64,000 bases of DNA from Desulfovibrio sp. ZJ209. GTDB taxonomy: Bacteria; Desulfobacterota; Desulfovibrionia; Desulfovibrionales; Desulfovibrionaceae. Location: positions 124,001-188,000 of the forward strand of contig NZ_JAAKEJ010000001.1 in assembly GCF_011039135.1 (NCBI RefSeq), in the 5' to 3' direction. This document shows, one piece after another, positions 1-8,910 of the stretch. The first letter of the stretch is position 1. Every line of letters starts with the position of its first letter. The notes beneath the pieces were generated by a model, which was given only the letters and a program-made list of their open reading frames with translations, did no database searches and had not been told where the DNA came from. The position numbers and the translations under genes were made by a program.

Positions 1-1901
1 TCGAGAAAGGGCACGATGCCCACATTTTCGGCCACCATGAAGCGCGCCTCGAGGTTGACCACCTGGTAGGAGCGCCCGCCCAGGGGGTCGCCTTTCTTGT
101 CACGCGGGCCAATGGCCTGGTAGGCATAGCCGCGCACCGAGCCCGCGCCGCCCGTGAAATAGCGCAGGCTCGCCGGGATGCTGTTCAGCGAGGAGGCCCC
201 GGGCATGGCGCCGCCCTCCACGCGGCCGGCGAGCACGAGGCTGTCGTCGATCTTGCCGTCCGGCTTTTTCCCATAGGGCGCGTAAAAGCCCGCCACGGAG
301 AGGGTGGTGGCGAAGGCGCCGAAAAATTCCTCATAAAAGCCGCTGAAGGGGATGAGCTTGAGCTCCGCCTCCATGCCGCTACTCGGGTTGAGCTTGTTGT
401 TGCGGCTGTCGTGCCTGAGGCCGGCCTTGGGCTCGATGACGCCGTAAGGGCGCTTTTCGTGCTCGTTGTCCTTGAGCCAGCCGCCCTCGGCGCCCAAGTG
501 GATGCCGCCCCACCACTGGCGCGCGAGGCGCCGGTCGATGCCGACCTCGCCCTTGAGCGCTTCCTGCTGGTAGGCGTCCGTATTTTCCCACAGGGCCGAG
601 CCGTTGGCGAGCAGCCGCTGGCCGCGCTGGAGGAAGGCCGGCTTCTCGAACGCGGCCTTGAGGCCGATCTCCTGCTGCGAGATGGGCGCGTCAAGGGTGA
701 GGCGCTCGCCGTTGTGGAAGAGGTTGCGGTGCTCCCAGGTGCCCTCCACGCCGAAGCCCGTGTCCGAATCATAGCGGGCGCTGGCGCTCACCGAGCGCGG
801 CGGCCCCTCGGCCACGGTGACGGACGCCGGCACGATGCCCACGTCGCCCTCGCTGCCGTCAGCCCCGAGAACGCGGTGCTCGAGCTTCATGTCGTCGGCG
901 ACGGGCTCGGCCTCCACGGAGCGGAAGAGCCCGAGGCCGCGCAGGGTATTGGCATAGTCGGTGAGCAGCTCGTCGTCCCACGGCTCTTCCCCGGGCGTCC
1001 ACGGGACGAGCCGTTCGAGGTAGCAGGTGTTGACCTCCTTGTTGCCGTGGATGAGCACCGGCCCCATGAGCGCGGGGGGGCCCGGGTTGATCACGATGTC
1101 CGCATTGAGGGTGCGGTCGGCCCGGTCGAGGGTGTAGCGGCTCTCCGTGACCTTGGCGAGCGGATAGCCCGTGCGGCGCAGGGCCTCGGGCATGGCCGCG
1201 ACGGCGGCCAGCATGGCGTCGGCCACGATGGGCTCGCCCACGGTCACGCCGGGAACAGCGTCGGGAAAGGAGGGCGCGGGGAGCTCCTCGCGCTCCAGCC
1301 CCCAGAAGCCGGTGACGCGCGTTCGGTGCAAAAAGGCCTCGGGCACCACGGGCTTGGGCTCGTAGCGCACGTCGGCGCGGCCCACGGTATAGCGTGGCCC
1401 GGGCGTGAGGGTGAGCGTCACGCGCACGGGGGTCGCGGCCTCGTCGATGCTGAATTCCGCTTTGCCGTCATAATAGCACTGGGATTGGAGAAGCTTGACC
1501 GCCGTCTCCTCGTCGGCGCGGGCGCGCCGCTCGAGCGCGAGCAGGCTGTCCGGCGGCTCCTTGACGAGCTTGATGAGCTGGCTCGCGTCGCGCATCTTGC
1601 TCTTGAGGGAGTCCGGGTCGCCGGCGACCTCGATGTCCACGGTATAGGGCACCGGGTCGCTGTCCCATGCGGCTTCGGCGCCAGCGCCCTCGGCCGGGCC
1701 GCCTTCGCCTGCCCCCCCGTTTTGGGAGGCGCCCCGCGCCGTATCCGCGCCCTGCGCCCCCGGGTCGGTATTCTTGGCCAGCAGGCCGCAACCGCCGAGC
1801 TGCCCCAACAGGGCCAGAAGCAGCAAAAGGAGGGCCAGCCGTCCCGGCGCCCGCCGGAACGCCGCTCCGAAGTGGGGGAAGAGCCCGGATGCGCGCCGCA
1901 T
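1..1901 (-). CDS. tamA: TamA-like BamA/Omp85 outer-membrane assembly protein, C-terminus cut off by the window edge
   Basis: The frame is open from an ATG at 1901 down to base 1. It encodes an N-terminal hydrophobic stretch ending in a lipobox (LGGC, Cys38), a low-complexity Gly/Ala/Glu linker, POTRA-like repeats (for example GPVLIHGNKEVNTCYLERLV), and the start of a beta-barrel with the surface-antigen signature GGAGSVRGYAYQ near the cut. TamA family proteins insert autotransporters and other proteins into the outer membrane, usually with TamB, whose gene would lie beyond the window. The lipobox is unusual, because TamA normally has a cleavable Sec signal. The end of the barrel is missing. 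An alternative name is a generic BamA/TamA family outer membrane protein. Confidence 0.85.
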   Translation of the reverse strand, partial: MRRASGLFPHFGAAFRRAPGRLALLLLLLALLGQLGGCGLLAKNTDPGAQGADTARGASQNGGAGEGGPAEGAGAEAAWDSDPVPYTVDIEVAGDPDSLKSKMRDASQLIKLVKEPPDSLLALERRARADEETAVKLLQSQCYYDGKAEFSIDEAATPVRVTLTLTPGPRYTVGRADVRYEPKPVVPEAFLHRTRVTGFWGLEREELPAPSFPDAVPGVTVGEPIVADAMLAAVAAMPEALRRTGYPLAKVTESRYTLDRADRTLNADIVINPGPPALMGPVLIHGNKEVNTCYLERLVPWTPGEEPWDDELLTDYANTLRGLGLFRSVEAEPVADDMKLEHRVLGADGSEGDVGIVPASVTVAEGPPRSVSASARYDSDTGFGVEGTWEHRNLFHNGERLTLDAPISQQEIGLKAAFEKPAFLQRGQRLLANGSALWENTDAYQQEALKGEVGIDRRLARQWWGGIHLGAEGGWLKDNEHEKRPYGVIEPKAGLRHDSRNNKLNPSSGMEAELKLIPFSGFYEEFFGAFATTLSVAGFYAPYGKKPDGKIDDSLVLAGRVEGGAMPGASSLNSIPASLRYFTGGAGSVRGYAYQAIGPRDKKGDPLGGRSYQVVNLEARFMVAENVGIVPFL

Positions 1902-2079
1902 GGTGGCCGCAGTCTAGCCCGAGAGGGCGCGGCGCGCAAGCATTTGTGACCAATGCCGGGGCCTTGCGCGCTGCTGGCGGCAGCGGGCTTGGCAGGGGCG
2001 CGGGCCTCTGTTAACCTGCCGCGTGCTGTCTTTCGTGTCGCAACCGCCCGCCCGAGGGCACGCTTTTGGAGGAGGAGCC

Positions 2080-2436
2080 ATGAACTACGATGTCTGCCTG
2101 CACCTTGACGCCAAGGATCCCGCCATTCTCGCCCTGGTGCTCCGCAATGCCGAAAACTATCTTAACGGCCTTGCCGGCGAGAGCTTCCAGCTCGACGTGG
2201 TCGCCAATGGCGGCGGCGCGACGCTGTTCGCGGCGGAAGGCGGCGAATTTGACGAGCTGCGCGCCAAGGCCGCCGGGCTCATGCAGCGCGGCGTGCGCTT
2301 CAAGGTCTGCGCCAACGCTCTCGCCGAGAACGACATCGCGCACGATCGCCTCTGGCCCGGCTGCCGGGTGGTGCCCGCGGGCCTTGTGGAGGTGGTGCGC
2401 CTTCAGCGCGAGGGCTTTGCCTACATCAAGCCTTAG
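2080..2436 (+). CDS. DsrE family protein (sulfur-relay fold, 118 aa)
   Basis: A 118-residue protein starting at an ATG preceded by a strong GGAGGAGG ribosome-binding site. The pattern (MNYDVCLHLD, an alternating alpha/beta layout, and the late motif FKVCANAL with Cys77) matches the DsrE/DsrF-like family of small single-domain proteins, some of which carry sulfur on a conserved cysteine. It sits alone between the divergent tamA-like gene and the convergent AsmA gene, not in a dsr or tus operon, so a role in sulfur trafficking is only family-level inference. The longer in-frame upstream extension lacks a good RBS. Confidence 0.75.
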   Translation: MNYDVCLHLDAKDPAILALVLRNAENYLNGLAGESFQLDVVANGGGATLFAAEGGEFDELRAKAAGLMQRGVRFKVCANALAENDIAHDRLWPGCRVVPAGLVEVVRLQREGFAYIKP

Positions 2437-2441
2437 GCCGC

Positions 2442-5400
2442 TCAGCGAAAGAGCTTCCAGGTGCCTTCCACGATGCCGCCGAGGATGTCCACGAAGCCCG
2501 TGGTGATGCCGGTGATGGTGTTGAGGATGAGCTTGCCCGCGCCGATGGAGGTCTTGGGCTTGTCCACGCTGCCGTAAACGCGCAGCGGAAATTCCGGCAG
2601 GCCTTTCATGTTGACGGTGAAGTTGCAGTCGAGGGTCCTGCTCACGAGGTTGAGGCTGCCGCTCCCCGTGGTAGTGAGGGTCGGCCCCTGGATGCGCAGG
2701 TCCTTGCTTTGCGCCACGCCGTCGCGCACGGTGCCCGAGGCCGAGGCGACGGTGAAGCGCGTGGGCTCGCCCTTGAGCTCGCCGCTCTTTCCCCGCGACT
2801 GGTAGGAGCCGTTGCGCACGCTGAAGCTCCAGTCGCCGTTGAGCGCCGCGGGGAGGCACCCGGGGCCAAGATCCTTGGCGCGCAGGGCCGCCTCGAGGCT
2901 GGCCTGCCCGGTGAGCACGGCCTCCACCTTGCGGTCGCGGGCGGCGGCGCCGAGGTCAAAGGCCGTGACCGCAAGGCTCGTGTCAAAGGCCATGGCCTTG
3001 CGGAAGTCCACGGTGCTTCTGCTGTGGAGCGTGGCGCCGTAAAAACGGCCCTTGCCGGGCCCGAGGGTGAGCCGCCCGGCCTCGAGTGCCACGGGCATCG
3101 CCACGTCTTTCAGGTGGAAGCGCCAGCCGGAGAGGTCGCGCACCTTGAGCTCCCCCTTGGCGTCAAAGTCGCGCAGGATGGGGAATTCCCACGGGGCGCC
3201 GCGGGCCTGCGCCTTTGTGGCGGCCTTGGCGGCGGGCCTGTCCGGCCCGGCCAGCTTTTCGAGGTCCACGGCTTCCGAGGCGAGGGCGAACTCCACGAGC
3301 GGCCGCCCCTTGCGCCGGCTGAGGCTGAGCGCGCCCGTGGCGGCGAGTTGCGGCGTCCTGGCGTTGAGCTTCGCAAGGCCCAGCGTTTCGGGCTTGGCCG
3401 TGAGCTCCCCGGTGAAGGAGAGGCTGCGCAGGGCCTGCGGCAGCCTGGGCGAAGCCATGCCCATGAGGCGCAGGGTGCGGGCGAGGTCGGGGCATTTGGC
3501 GTCGATGCGGCCCTGCACGGCCGGCCCCGCGCCCTCGAAGCTGAGCTCGCCCGTGACGGTGCCGGCCAGCGCCTCCAGATGCAGGCCGGCCGCCGTGAGG
3601 CGCTTGCGCGCGCTTTGGCAGCCGAGGGCGGCCCGCCATGTGGCGCGCAGGCCCTGATCGAGGCCGCAGAGCTCGGGCCCGAGCCTGAGGCTCCCGCTCG
3701 CCGGGACCTTCTGGAATTCCATGCCCGCGCCGGCCTCGGTGGCGCCGAACCAGAGCCTGCCGTCGAGCTCGGCGTTGCCGTCGAGGCCGGCATTTTCCAG
3801 CCTGAGCTTCCACGCCCCGTCGAGGCCGAGGCGCCTTGAGCGCCACACGCCGGAGCGCAGCGCGATGTCCGCCTCCAGCCGGGAAAAGGCCAAAGCCCCC
3901 GCGGCCACGCCGGCAAGGGCTCCCTGCTCGCCGCGCACGCTTACGCTTCCGCGCAGCTTGGAGAGGAAGAGGTCGAGCTCGCGCCCCTGGCTCTGCACAT
4001 TGGCGTCGGCGCGGAAGCGCCCGCTGCGGAAGGGCAGCACGGGCAGGTCTTTCGCGAGCGGCGCGCCGTTGACCCCGCGCACCTGCGCCGTGATGGCATA
4101 GGGGGTCGCCTTGCTTCCGCCGAGGATGCACTGCCCGCGGAAGCTGCCGCCGTAAAGGGCGGCCTCGGCCTCGATGAGCACGTCTTCAAGGCCGTTCGTG
4201 TCCAGCTTGCCCGGGTAGATGCGCGTCTTCGCGCCCGTGATGGTCAGGGGGCCGTAGCGCACCGTTTCCGCCGCGAGGCGGATGTCGTAGTTGATGCCGG
4301 TCTCGCCGGGCTTGAGCGGTTCGCCGGGCATGGGCGTGAGCGGCGGGTGGAAAAAGTGCACGTTTTCCGGCGGCCTCGCCACGGCCTCGGGCAGGGCGAG
4401 GCCGAGGTTGACGTTTTTGGAGGCCAGGTCCAGCACCACCTCCGGCGCCCGCCACGAGGGCACGCCGCCGCTGCCCGTGAAGCGCGCGCCCGCGCACACG
4501 GCCGAGATGCGCGGCGCCTTGAGCCCTTCGCCGTCGAGCTCGAAGTCCACGCTCGCCTCGGTCACGTTGTCGAGGGCCAGTTGCAGCCCCGGGGCGAGAT
4601 TGCGCGCGAAGCCGAGCCACTGGGTGAGGCTCGCGCGGTGGAGGAGCAGGCTGCCCTTGAGTGCCGGCCCCCCGCTGCCGGAGAGGCGCAAGGTGCCGTC
4701 GAGGCGGCCGCTGTCCGCCCCCAGGGCGAAGGTGACGCCGCGCAGGTCCATGTCGCGGGCGCCCTTGGCCATGGCGGCCGTGCCGTCGATGGTGAGCGGG
4801 ATGAGCTCGTTCGCGGCGCTGCCGAGGGAGAGGCTGGAATCGAGCGCGAAGCTGCCGTTCCAGCCGCCGGGCTGGCCCTTGAAGGCAAGATCAAGGCGCA
4901 CAGGCCCGGGCCAGTCCCCTGCGTGGAGGGTGGCGCCCATTTTCAGCCCCGGCGTGGCGCCGAGCGGCTCGGCAAGGTCGCTGCGGCCCTCAAGGCGGAA
5001 GCGCTCAAGGCTCGCCACGGTCTCGTCCTGGGCGAAGTAGCGCAGGCTCGCGAACTGGAGCGCGCCCCCCGCCTCGCCCGGGGGCGCCAGCTTGAGCCGG
5101 CACTGGAGGCCGCGTAGCGAAAGGCCCGCACCGTCCGGGCCCGTGAGGCGCGCGTCGCCCTGGGTGATCTCAAGGCGGCAGCTTCCGTCCAGAAAAGCCA
5201 GCGGGGCCGCGGGCGCCTTTCCTTCCCCGCCGCCGAGGAACGCCCGCAGCCGTTCCGCAAGCTCCCCGGGCTCGCCGAGGGGTGCGTCCAGGCGCGCCTC
5301 CAGCCTGGGGCGCACGAGGCCGACGCTCCATGGCGAAAAGGTGCCACGCAACAGGGCGAACGGGTCGGGGCGCACGGTGAGGTAGGCCGCGGAGAGCGTG

Positions 5401-5639
5401 ATGTCAGGCCGCTCCACGCGCACATTGCTCACGGCGACGGCCGGCGAGGGCCACAGGCTCACGTCCACGGCGCCCATGCTGAACTCAAGCCCGTGGCTGC
5501 GGGCGGCCTCGCCCAGATAGCGGTTGATGAGGCCCCCGGGGTCACGCTGGAGGAACCACCAGCCCGCGCCCATGAGCAGCGAGAGCCCGAGAAGCGCCAC
5601 AAGCACGACGCGGAAGAGGAGACGCAAGGGGCGACGCAT
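2442..5639 (-). CDS. AsmA family protein, large inner-membrane-anchored envelope protein (1065 aa)
   Basis: The protein starts MRRPLRLLFR and has one N-terminal membrane segment (about residues 6-28). A long beta-rich periplasmic body follows, and the conserved C-terminal AsmA-type block ends in a short amphipathic tail (FVDILGGIVEGTWKLFR). AsmA/TamB-like proteins are bridge-like proteins thought to move phospholipid between inner and outer membranes; that role is inferred from the family. The start at 5639 fits the membrane anchor, and the longer upstream open frame (to 6608) is antisense to the next gene. It is convergent with the DsrE-family gene (5-bp gap), and a tamA-like gene lies 0.5 kb further on. 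Confidence 0.8.
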   Translation of the reverse strand: MRRPLRLLFRVVLVALLGLSLLMGAGWWFLQRDPGGLINRYLGEAARSHGLEFSMGAVDVSLWPSPAVAVSNVRVERPDITLSAAYLTVRPDPFALLRGTFSPWSVGLVRPRLEARLDAPLGEPGELAERLRAFLGGGEGKAPAAPLAFLDGSCRLEITQGDARLTGPDGAGLSLRGLQCRLKLAPPGEAGGALQFASLRYFAQDETVASLERFRLEGRSDLAEPLGATPGLKMGATLHAGDWPGPVRLDLAFKGQPGGWNGSFALDSSLSLGSAANELIPLTIDGTAAMAKGARDMDLRGVTFALGADSGRLDGTLRLSGSGGPALKGSLLLHRASLTQWLGFARNLAPGLQLALDNVTEASVDFELDGEGLKAPRISAVCAGARFTGSGGVPSWRAPEVVLDLASKNVNLGLALPEAVARPPENVHFFHPPLTPMPGEPLKPGETGINYDIRLAAETVRYGPLTITGAKTRIYPGKLDTNGLEDVLIEAEAALYGGSFRGQCILGGSKATPYAITAQVRGVNGAPLAKDLPVLPFRSGRFRADANVQSQGRELDLFLSKLRGSVSVRGEQGALAGVAAGALAFSRLEADIALRSGVWRSRRLGLDGAWKLRLENAGLDGNAELDGRLWFGATEAGAGMEFQKVPASGSLRLGPELCGLDQGLRATWRAALGCQSARKRLTAAGLHLEALAGTVTGELSFEGAGPAVQGRIDAKCPDLARTLRLMGMASPRLPQALRSLSFTGELTAKPETLGLAKLNARTPQLAATGALSLSRRKGRPLVEFALASEAVDLEKLAGPDRPAAKAATKAQARGAPWEFPILRDFDAKGELKVRDLSGWRFHLKDVAMPVALEAGRLTLGPGKGRFYGATLHSRSTVDFRKAMAFDTSLAVTAFDLGAAARDRKVEAVLTGQASLEAALRAKDLGPGCLPAALNGDWSFSVRNGSYQSRGKSGELKGEPTRFTVASASGTVRDGVAQSKDLRIQGPTLTTTGSGSLNLVSRTLDCNFTVNMKGLPEFPLRVYGSVDKPKTSIGAGKLILNTITGITTGFVDILGGIVEGTWKLFR

Positions 5640-5798
5640 GGCGTTCCTGCGGGATGCGGCCGGGCCCGGCCAGGGGGCCTGGCGGGGCCCCTGAAGGCGT
5701 GGCCCCGGGAGGGTGGCGCCTTGACGCCGCCGGCCGTGAACAGTATCTTGAAAATAGTATGCAATCTTGTCCACGATGGCAACCGCGGCGGGATACTC

Positions 5799-6833
5799 AT
5801 GCAACGACTTCTCTGGATCGGGAGCCCCTTCTTCTGCTCGTCCCTCAGGGACTGCGGCTGGCAGGACGTGGCCTTCCACAATTTTGAGGAGCCGCGGGTC
5901 TACGGCTGGGAAGACCTCGTCAGGCTCGCGGGCTTCACGCCCGACGTGGTGGTGGTGGCGGACAAGAGCCGGGCGCCTTTCGTGCTCGGCGTGGAGGAGT
6001 TTCCCTGCCTCACGGTCTTTTATGCGGTGGATTCGCACATCCATTCGTGGGAGCCGCATTACGCCCAGGCTTTCGACGCCTGCCTGGTCTCGCTTGGCGG
6101 CCATCTCGAGCGCTTCGCCGGCCCGTATCTTCCCGCCGAGCGCGTGTGGTGGTCGCCCCCCTTCGCCTGGGAGGAAGACCGCCCCCGCCCCGAGCTTGCG
6201 AAGGAGTGGGACTGCCTCTTCGTGGGCAATGTGAACCCGGAGACCATGCCGCGCCGCGCCGCCTTTCTGGACAAGGTGGGCAAGGGCCTGCCCGGGCTGC
6301 ACGTCACCCGGGGCGATTACCGCGCGCTCTTTCCGCGCGGGCGCGTGCTCCTCAACCAGTGCGAGCACGGTGACCTGAACTTCCGCGTTTTCGAGGCCAT
6401 GGGCTGCGGCGGCTGCCTCGTGACGCCGCGCATCGGCCACGGCATGGAAAAACTCTTTGTGGACGGCGAGCACCTCGTGGGCTATGCGCCGGACGATGCG
6501 GGCGACGCGATCTACCGCATCCGCTTTTTGCTGGAGCGGCCCGAGCTTGCGCGCTACATCGGCGAGACCGCCCTCGCCGAGGTGAACGCGAAGCACCGCG
6601 CGCCCCACAGGGCGCAGGAATTCACCGACAGGCTCTGCGACCTCTGGATGCAGGGCGCGGAAGAACTGGTCGCCGCGCGCAGGGAGCGGGCGGAGTCGGT
6701 GCGCCGCGACTGCCTGTGCATGCCCTATTTGCTCTGGGCCAACGAAGTGCCGCAGCCGGGGCTCAAGCAGGCCTATCTGGACGCGGCGCGGGGGCGTTTC
6801 GGCGGAGGCGCCGGAGCCCGGGACGGGGCTTAG
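5799..6833 (+). CDS. CgeB-like glycosyltransferase (344 aa)
   Basis: The start ATG at 5799 (MQRLLWIGSPFF) gives a 344-residue protein with a GT-B layout. The C-terminal half has the glycosyltransferase-1/CgeB signature: FVGNVNPET, then LNQCEHGDLNFRVFEAMGCGG, then an acidic donor-site region (GHGMEKLFVDGEHLVGY). Such proteins transfer sugars to proteins or cell-surface glycans; acceptor and donor cannot be read from sequence. It is divergent from the AsmA gene with 159 bp between them. A second CgeB-like protein is encoded at 51974-53497. In Desulfovibrio such genes are often linked to flagellin or surface glycosylation, but no flagellar gene is visible here. Confidence 0.75.
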   Translation: MQRLLWIGSPFFCSSLRDCGWQDVAFHNFEEPRVYGWEDLVRLAGFTPDVVVVADKSRAPFVLGVEEFPCLTVFYAVDSHIHSWEPHYAQAFDACLVSLGGHLERFAGPYLPAERVWWSPPFAWEEDRPRPELAKEWDCLFVGNVNPETMPRRAAFLDKVGKGLPGLHVTRGDYRALFPRGRVLLNQCEHGDLNFRVFEAMGCGGCLVTPRIGHGMEKLFVDGEHLVGYAPDDAGDAIYRIRFLLERPELARYIGETALAEVNAKHRAPHRAQEFTDRLCDLWMQGAEELVAARRERAESVRRDCLCMPYLLWANEVPQPGLKQAYLDAARGRFGGGAGARDGA

Positions 6834-6852
6834 GCCGGCGCCTGAGACGGGC

Positions 6853-7266
6853 TCAGCGGCGGGGCTCTTCCTCGCCGGGCGCGAAGCGGAGCTCGAGCGC
6901 GGGGTCGTGCCCGTTTTCGCCGGCCGCCGGGGCGCGGGGCGTTTCCGGCTCCTCGAAGCTCAGGCGCAGCAGAGGGTCGGTGCCCGAGGGGCCGGCGGCC
7001 GTGTCGTCAAGCGGCGCATAGGAGGCTGCCTTGCGGGGCTCGCCCCCTTGCGTGGCGTCGTCCCCGCTTCTGCGCGCCTGCTCCGGGTCGAGGCACACGG
7101 TGGCGAGATATTCCAGCCGCGACTCCAGCGCGCGTGTAAGGACGCGCAACTGGGCGTGCTCGTCGCGCAGAAGCTGCCACGCCTGTTCCTGCCTTTTGTG
7201 CAGATAGAACAGCGCCGCCAGGATGCCGAAAAAGCAGAAAAAGATGAACAGCAGGGCGGAGAACAT
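6853..7266 (-). CDS. Membrane-anchored coiled-coil protein of unknown function (137 aa)
   Basis: The ATG at 7266 has GAGG six bases upstream and was chosen over a TTG six codons earlier. The product begins with a single hydrophobic segment (FSALLFIFFCFFGILAALFY), then a short charged coiled-coil stretch (QEQAWQLLRDEHAQLRVLTR) and a low-complexity acidic/proline-rich tail. The layout resembles small signal-anchor proteins, but I recognise no family. It is convergent with the glycosyltransferase and divergent from the radical SAM gene. Confidence 0.55.
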   Translation of the reverse strand: MFSALLFIFFCFFGILAALFYLHKRQEQAWQLLRDEHAQLRVLTRALESRLEYLATVCLDPEQARRSGDDATQGGEPRKAASYAPLDDTAAGPSGTDPLLRLSFEEPETPRAPAAGENGHDPALELRFAPGEEEPRR

Positions 7267-7348
7267 ACGCAACCTCGCTTGCAAGGGCCGTGCGCCGGCA
7301 CGTGGCTCCGCTTATATACGCTTGGCCCGTGCGGGGCAAGGAGGAAGT

Positions 7349-8728
7349 ATGGGGCTTTCCCCGCGCCTGGTCATGGCCGACGCCAAGGGCAATGTGGTGG
7401 ACGAGCCCGGGCTGCTCATGGTCTGCCGCCGCGGCGGCCAGTGGGGCCTCCCGCGCCCGGACGAGCTCATGCCGCTCCCGGAGGAGAGCGAGCTCTTCCT
7501 GCTGCCCGGGCGCCGCGCCGTGGGCCTTGACCCTGAAAGCGGCGCCATGGAGGCCGTGGACGGCCTTGCGGTGGCGGCTTTCGCCGCGCCCGCGCACACC
7601 CTTTCCGCCCACCCGGCCTCTGTGACGGAGGTGGGCGCGCCCCTGCTGCCGCTCTTCGCGTATGGCGCCGTTGGCTTCGCGAAAGGCCGCTTCTGGGTCT
7701 GCGCCCGCAAGGTGGACGACGACCCGCGCCAGCAGTTCCGCCATATCAGGCCGGGCCGCATCGAGCGGGGGGCCGAGGCGCTCTTGCGGGCCTATCCCAA
7801 AAACCGGCTCATCCGGCACATCATCGACAATTGCGTGCGCCGCTACGCCTGCCCCGCGGCGCGCAATTTCGCCCTCGGGCGCTTTGAGGCGCCGCTCCCG
7901 AGCGCGCGCGCCTGCAATGCCCGCTGCGTGGGCTGCATCTCCGCGCGCAGCGCGGACTCCCCCGTGGCCGTGACGCCCCAGTGCCGCCTCGCCTTCACGC
8001 CCACGCCCGAAGAGCTCGCGGAGGTCATGGCCGTGCACGCCAGCCGGGAGAAGGCCACGCCCATCTATTCCTTCGGCCAGGGCTGCGAGGGGGACCCGCT
8101 CACGAACCCCGACCTTCTCGTGGAAAGCGTGCGCTTCTTCCGGGGCGCGGCCGACCCCGCGCAATGGACGGGCCACGGCACGGTCAACTGCAACACCAAC
8201 GCCTCACGGCCGGAAGCCGTGGCGCGCCTCGCTGAAGCCGGGCTCACCAGCCTTCGCGTCAGCCTCAACAGCGCGCGGCCCGAGCTGTATCACCGCTATT
8301 ACCGCCCCACGGACTACACGTTCGCGGATGTGGCCGAGTCCGTCCGCACGGCGCGGCGCCACGGCGTGTTCGTGGCGCTGAACCTGCTCTATTTCCCCGG
8401 CATCACCGACACGGAGGCCGAGCTCGCGGCGCTCGCGCGCTTCGTGGGCGAGAACGGCGTGAGCATGATCGAGTGGCGCAACCTCAATATCGACCCGGAA
8501 TGGTACTGGGAGATGATGACGGGTTCGTCCGCGGCCGCCCCCGCGGAAGTGCCAGGCGAGGGCGCGGCCTCCATGGGCCTCGCCGCGTTCATGAAAAGGC
8601 TGCGCAAGCTCTGCCCGTGGCTTCGATACGGCTATTTCAATCCCTGGCTCGGCGACCGCGCCGGGATCGAAGCGCCCATGCCGGGCGAGTGGCGCATGCC
8701 CGCGCCGGCGGGCAACGGCGCGGACTGA
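7349..8728 (+). CDS. Radical SAM protein (459 aa)
   Basis: The ATG at 7349 is preceded by AAGGAGGAAG. Residues 189-196 read CNARCVGC, the CX3CX2C motif that binds the [4Fe-4S] cluster cleaving S-adenosylmethionine. Downstream are a glycine-rich SAM-contact region (FGQGCEGDPL), a strand with NCNTNAS, and a SLNSARPELYHRYYRP segment typical of the radical SAM barrel. About 180 residues precede the motif, an uncommon N-terminal extension with no recognised domain. The substrate is unknown. It belongs to the general radical SAM superfamily and is usually annotated only as such in Desulfovibrio. Confidence 0.85.
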   Translation: MGLSPRLVMADAKGNVVDEPGLLMVCRRGGQWGLPRPDELMPLPEESELFLLPGRRAVGLDPESGAMEAVDGLAVAAFAAPAHTLSAHPASVTEVGAPLLPLFAYGAVGFAKGRFWVCARKVDDDPRQQFRHIRPGRIERGAEALLRAYPKNRLIRHIIDNCVRRYACPAARNFALGRFEAPLPSARACNARCVGCISARSADSPVAVTPQCRLAFTPTPEELAEVMAVHASREKATPIYSFGQGCEGDPLTNPDLLVESVRFFRGAADPAQWTGHGTVNCNTNASRPEAVARLAEAGLTSLRVSLNSARPELYHRYYRPTDYTFADVAESVRTARRHGVFVALNLLYFPGITDTEAELAALARFVGENGVSMIEWRNLNIDPEWYWEMMTGSSAAAPAEVPGEGAASMGLAAFMKRLRKLCPWLRYGYFNPWLGDRAGIEAPMPGEWRMPAPAGNGAD

Positions 8729-8769
8729 CCGCGCATGCCGCGCTTCTGTCATGCGCGGGCCTAATCCTT

Positions 8770-8799
8770 TTGACACATGCACCGATAGGAGCCTATGAA
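8770..8799 (+). promoter_or_regulatory. Candidate sigma70 promoter for cheV
   Basis: TTGACA (8770-8775), an 18-base spacer, then TATGAA (8794-8799). It lies in the 182-bp gap between the radical SAM gene and cheV, about 110 bases ahead of the cheV start. The -35 box is a perfect match; the -10 matches four of six positions. Confidence 0.5.
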
Positions 8800-8910
8800 C
8801 CGGGCGGGGCAGGCATGCGCCGTGCCTTCCCGGCCGGCCGAAAGCGGGGCCCGGGGCATTGCAGGTCGCCCGCCGAACAGGTATGGTTCAGAAAAAACGA
8901 GGACAGGCCC

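Noticed and set aside
411..1949. A 512-codon plus-strand open frame opposite the tamA-like gene
   Set aside because: Antisense shadow; the minus strand encodes clear POTRA and barrel motifs.
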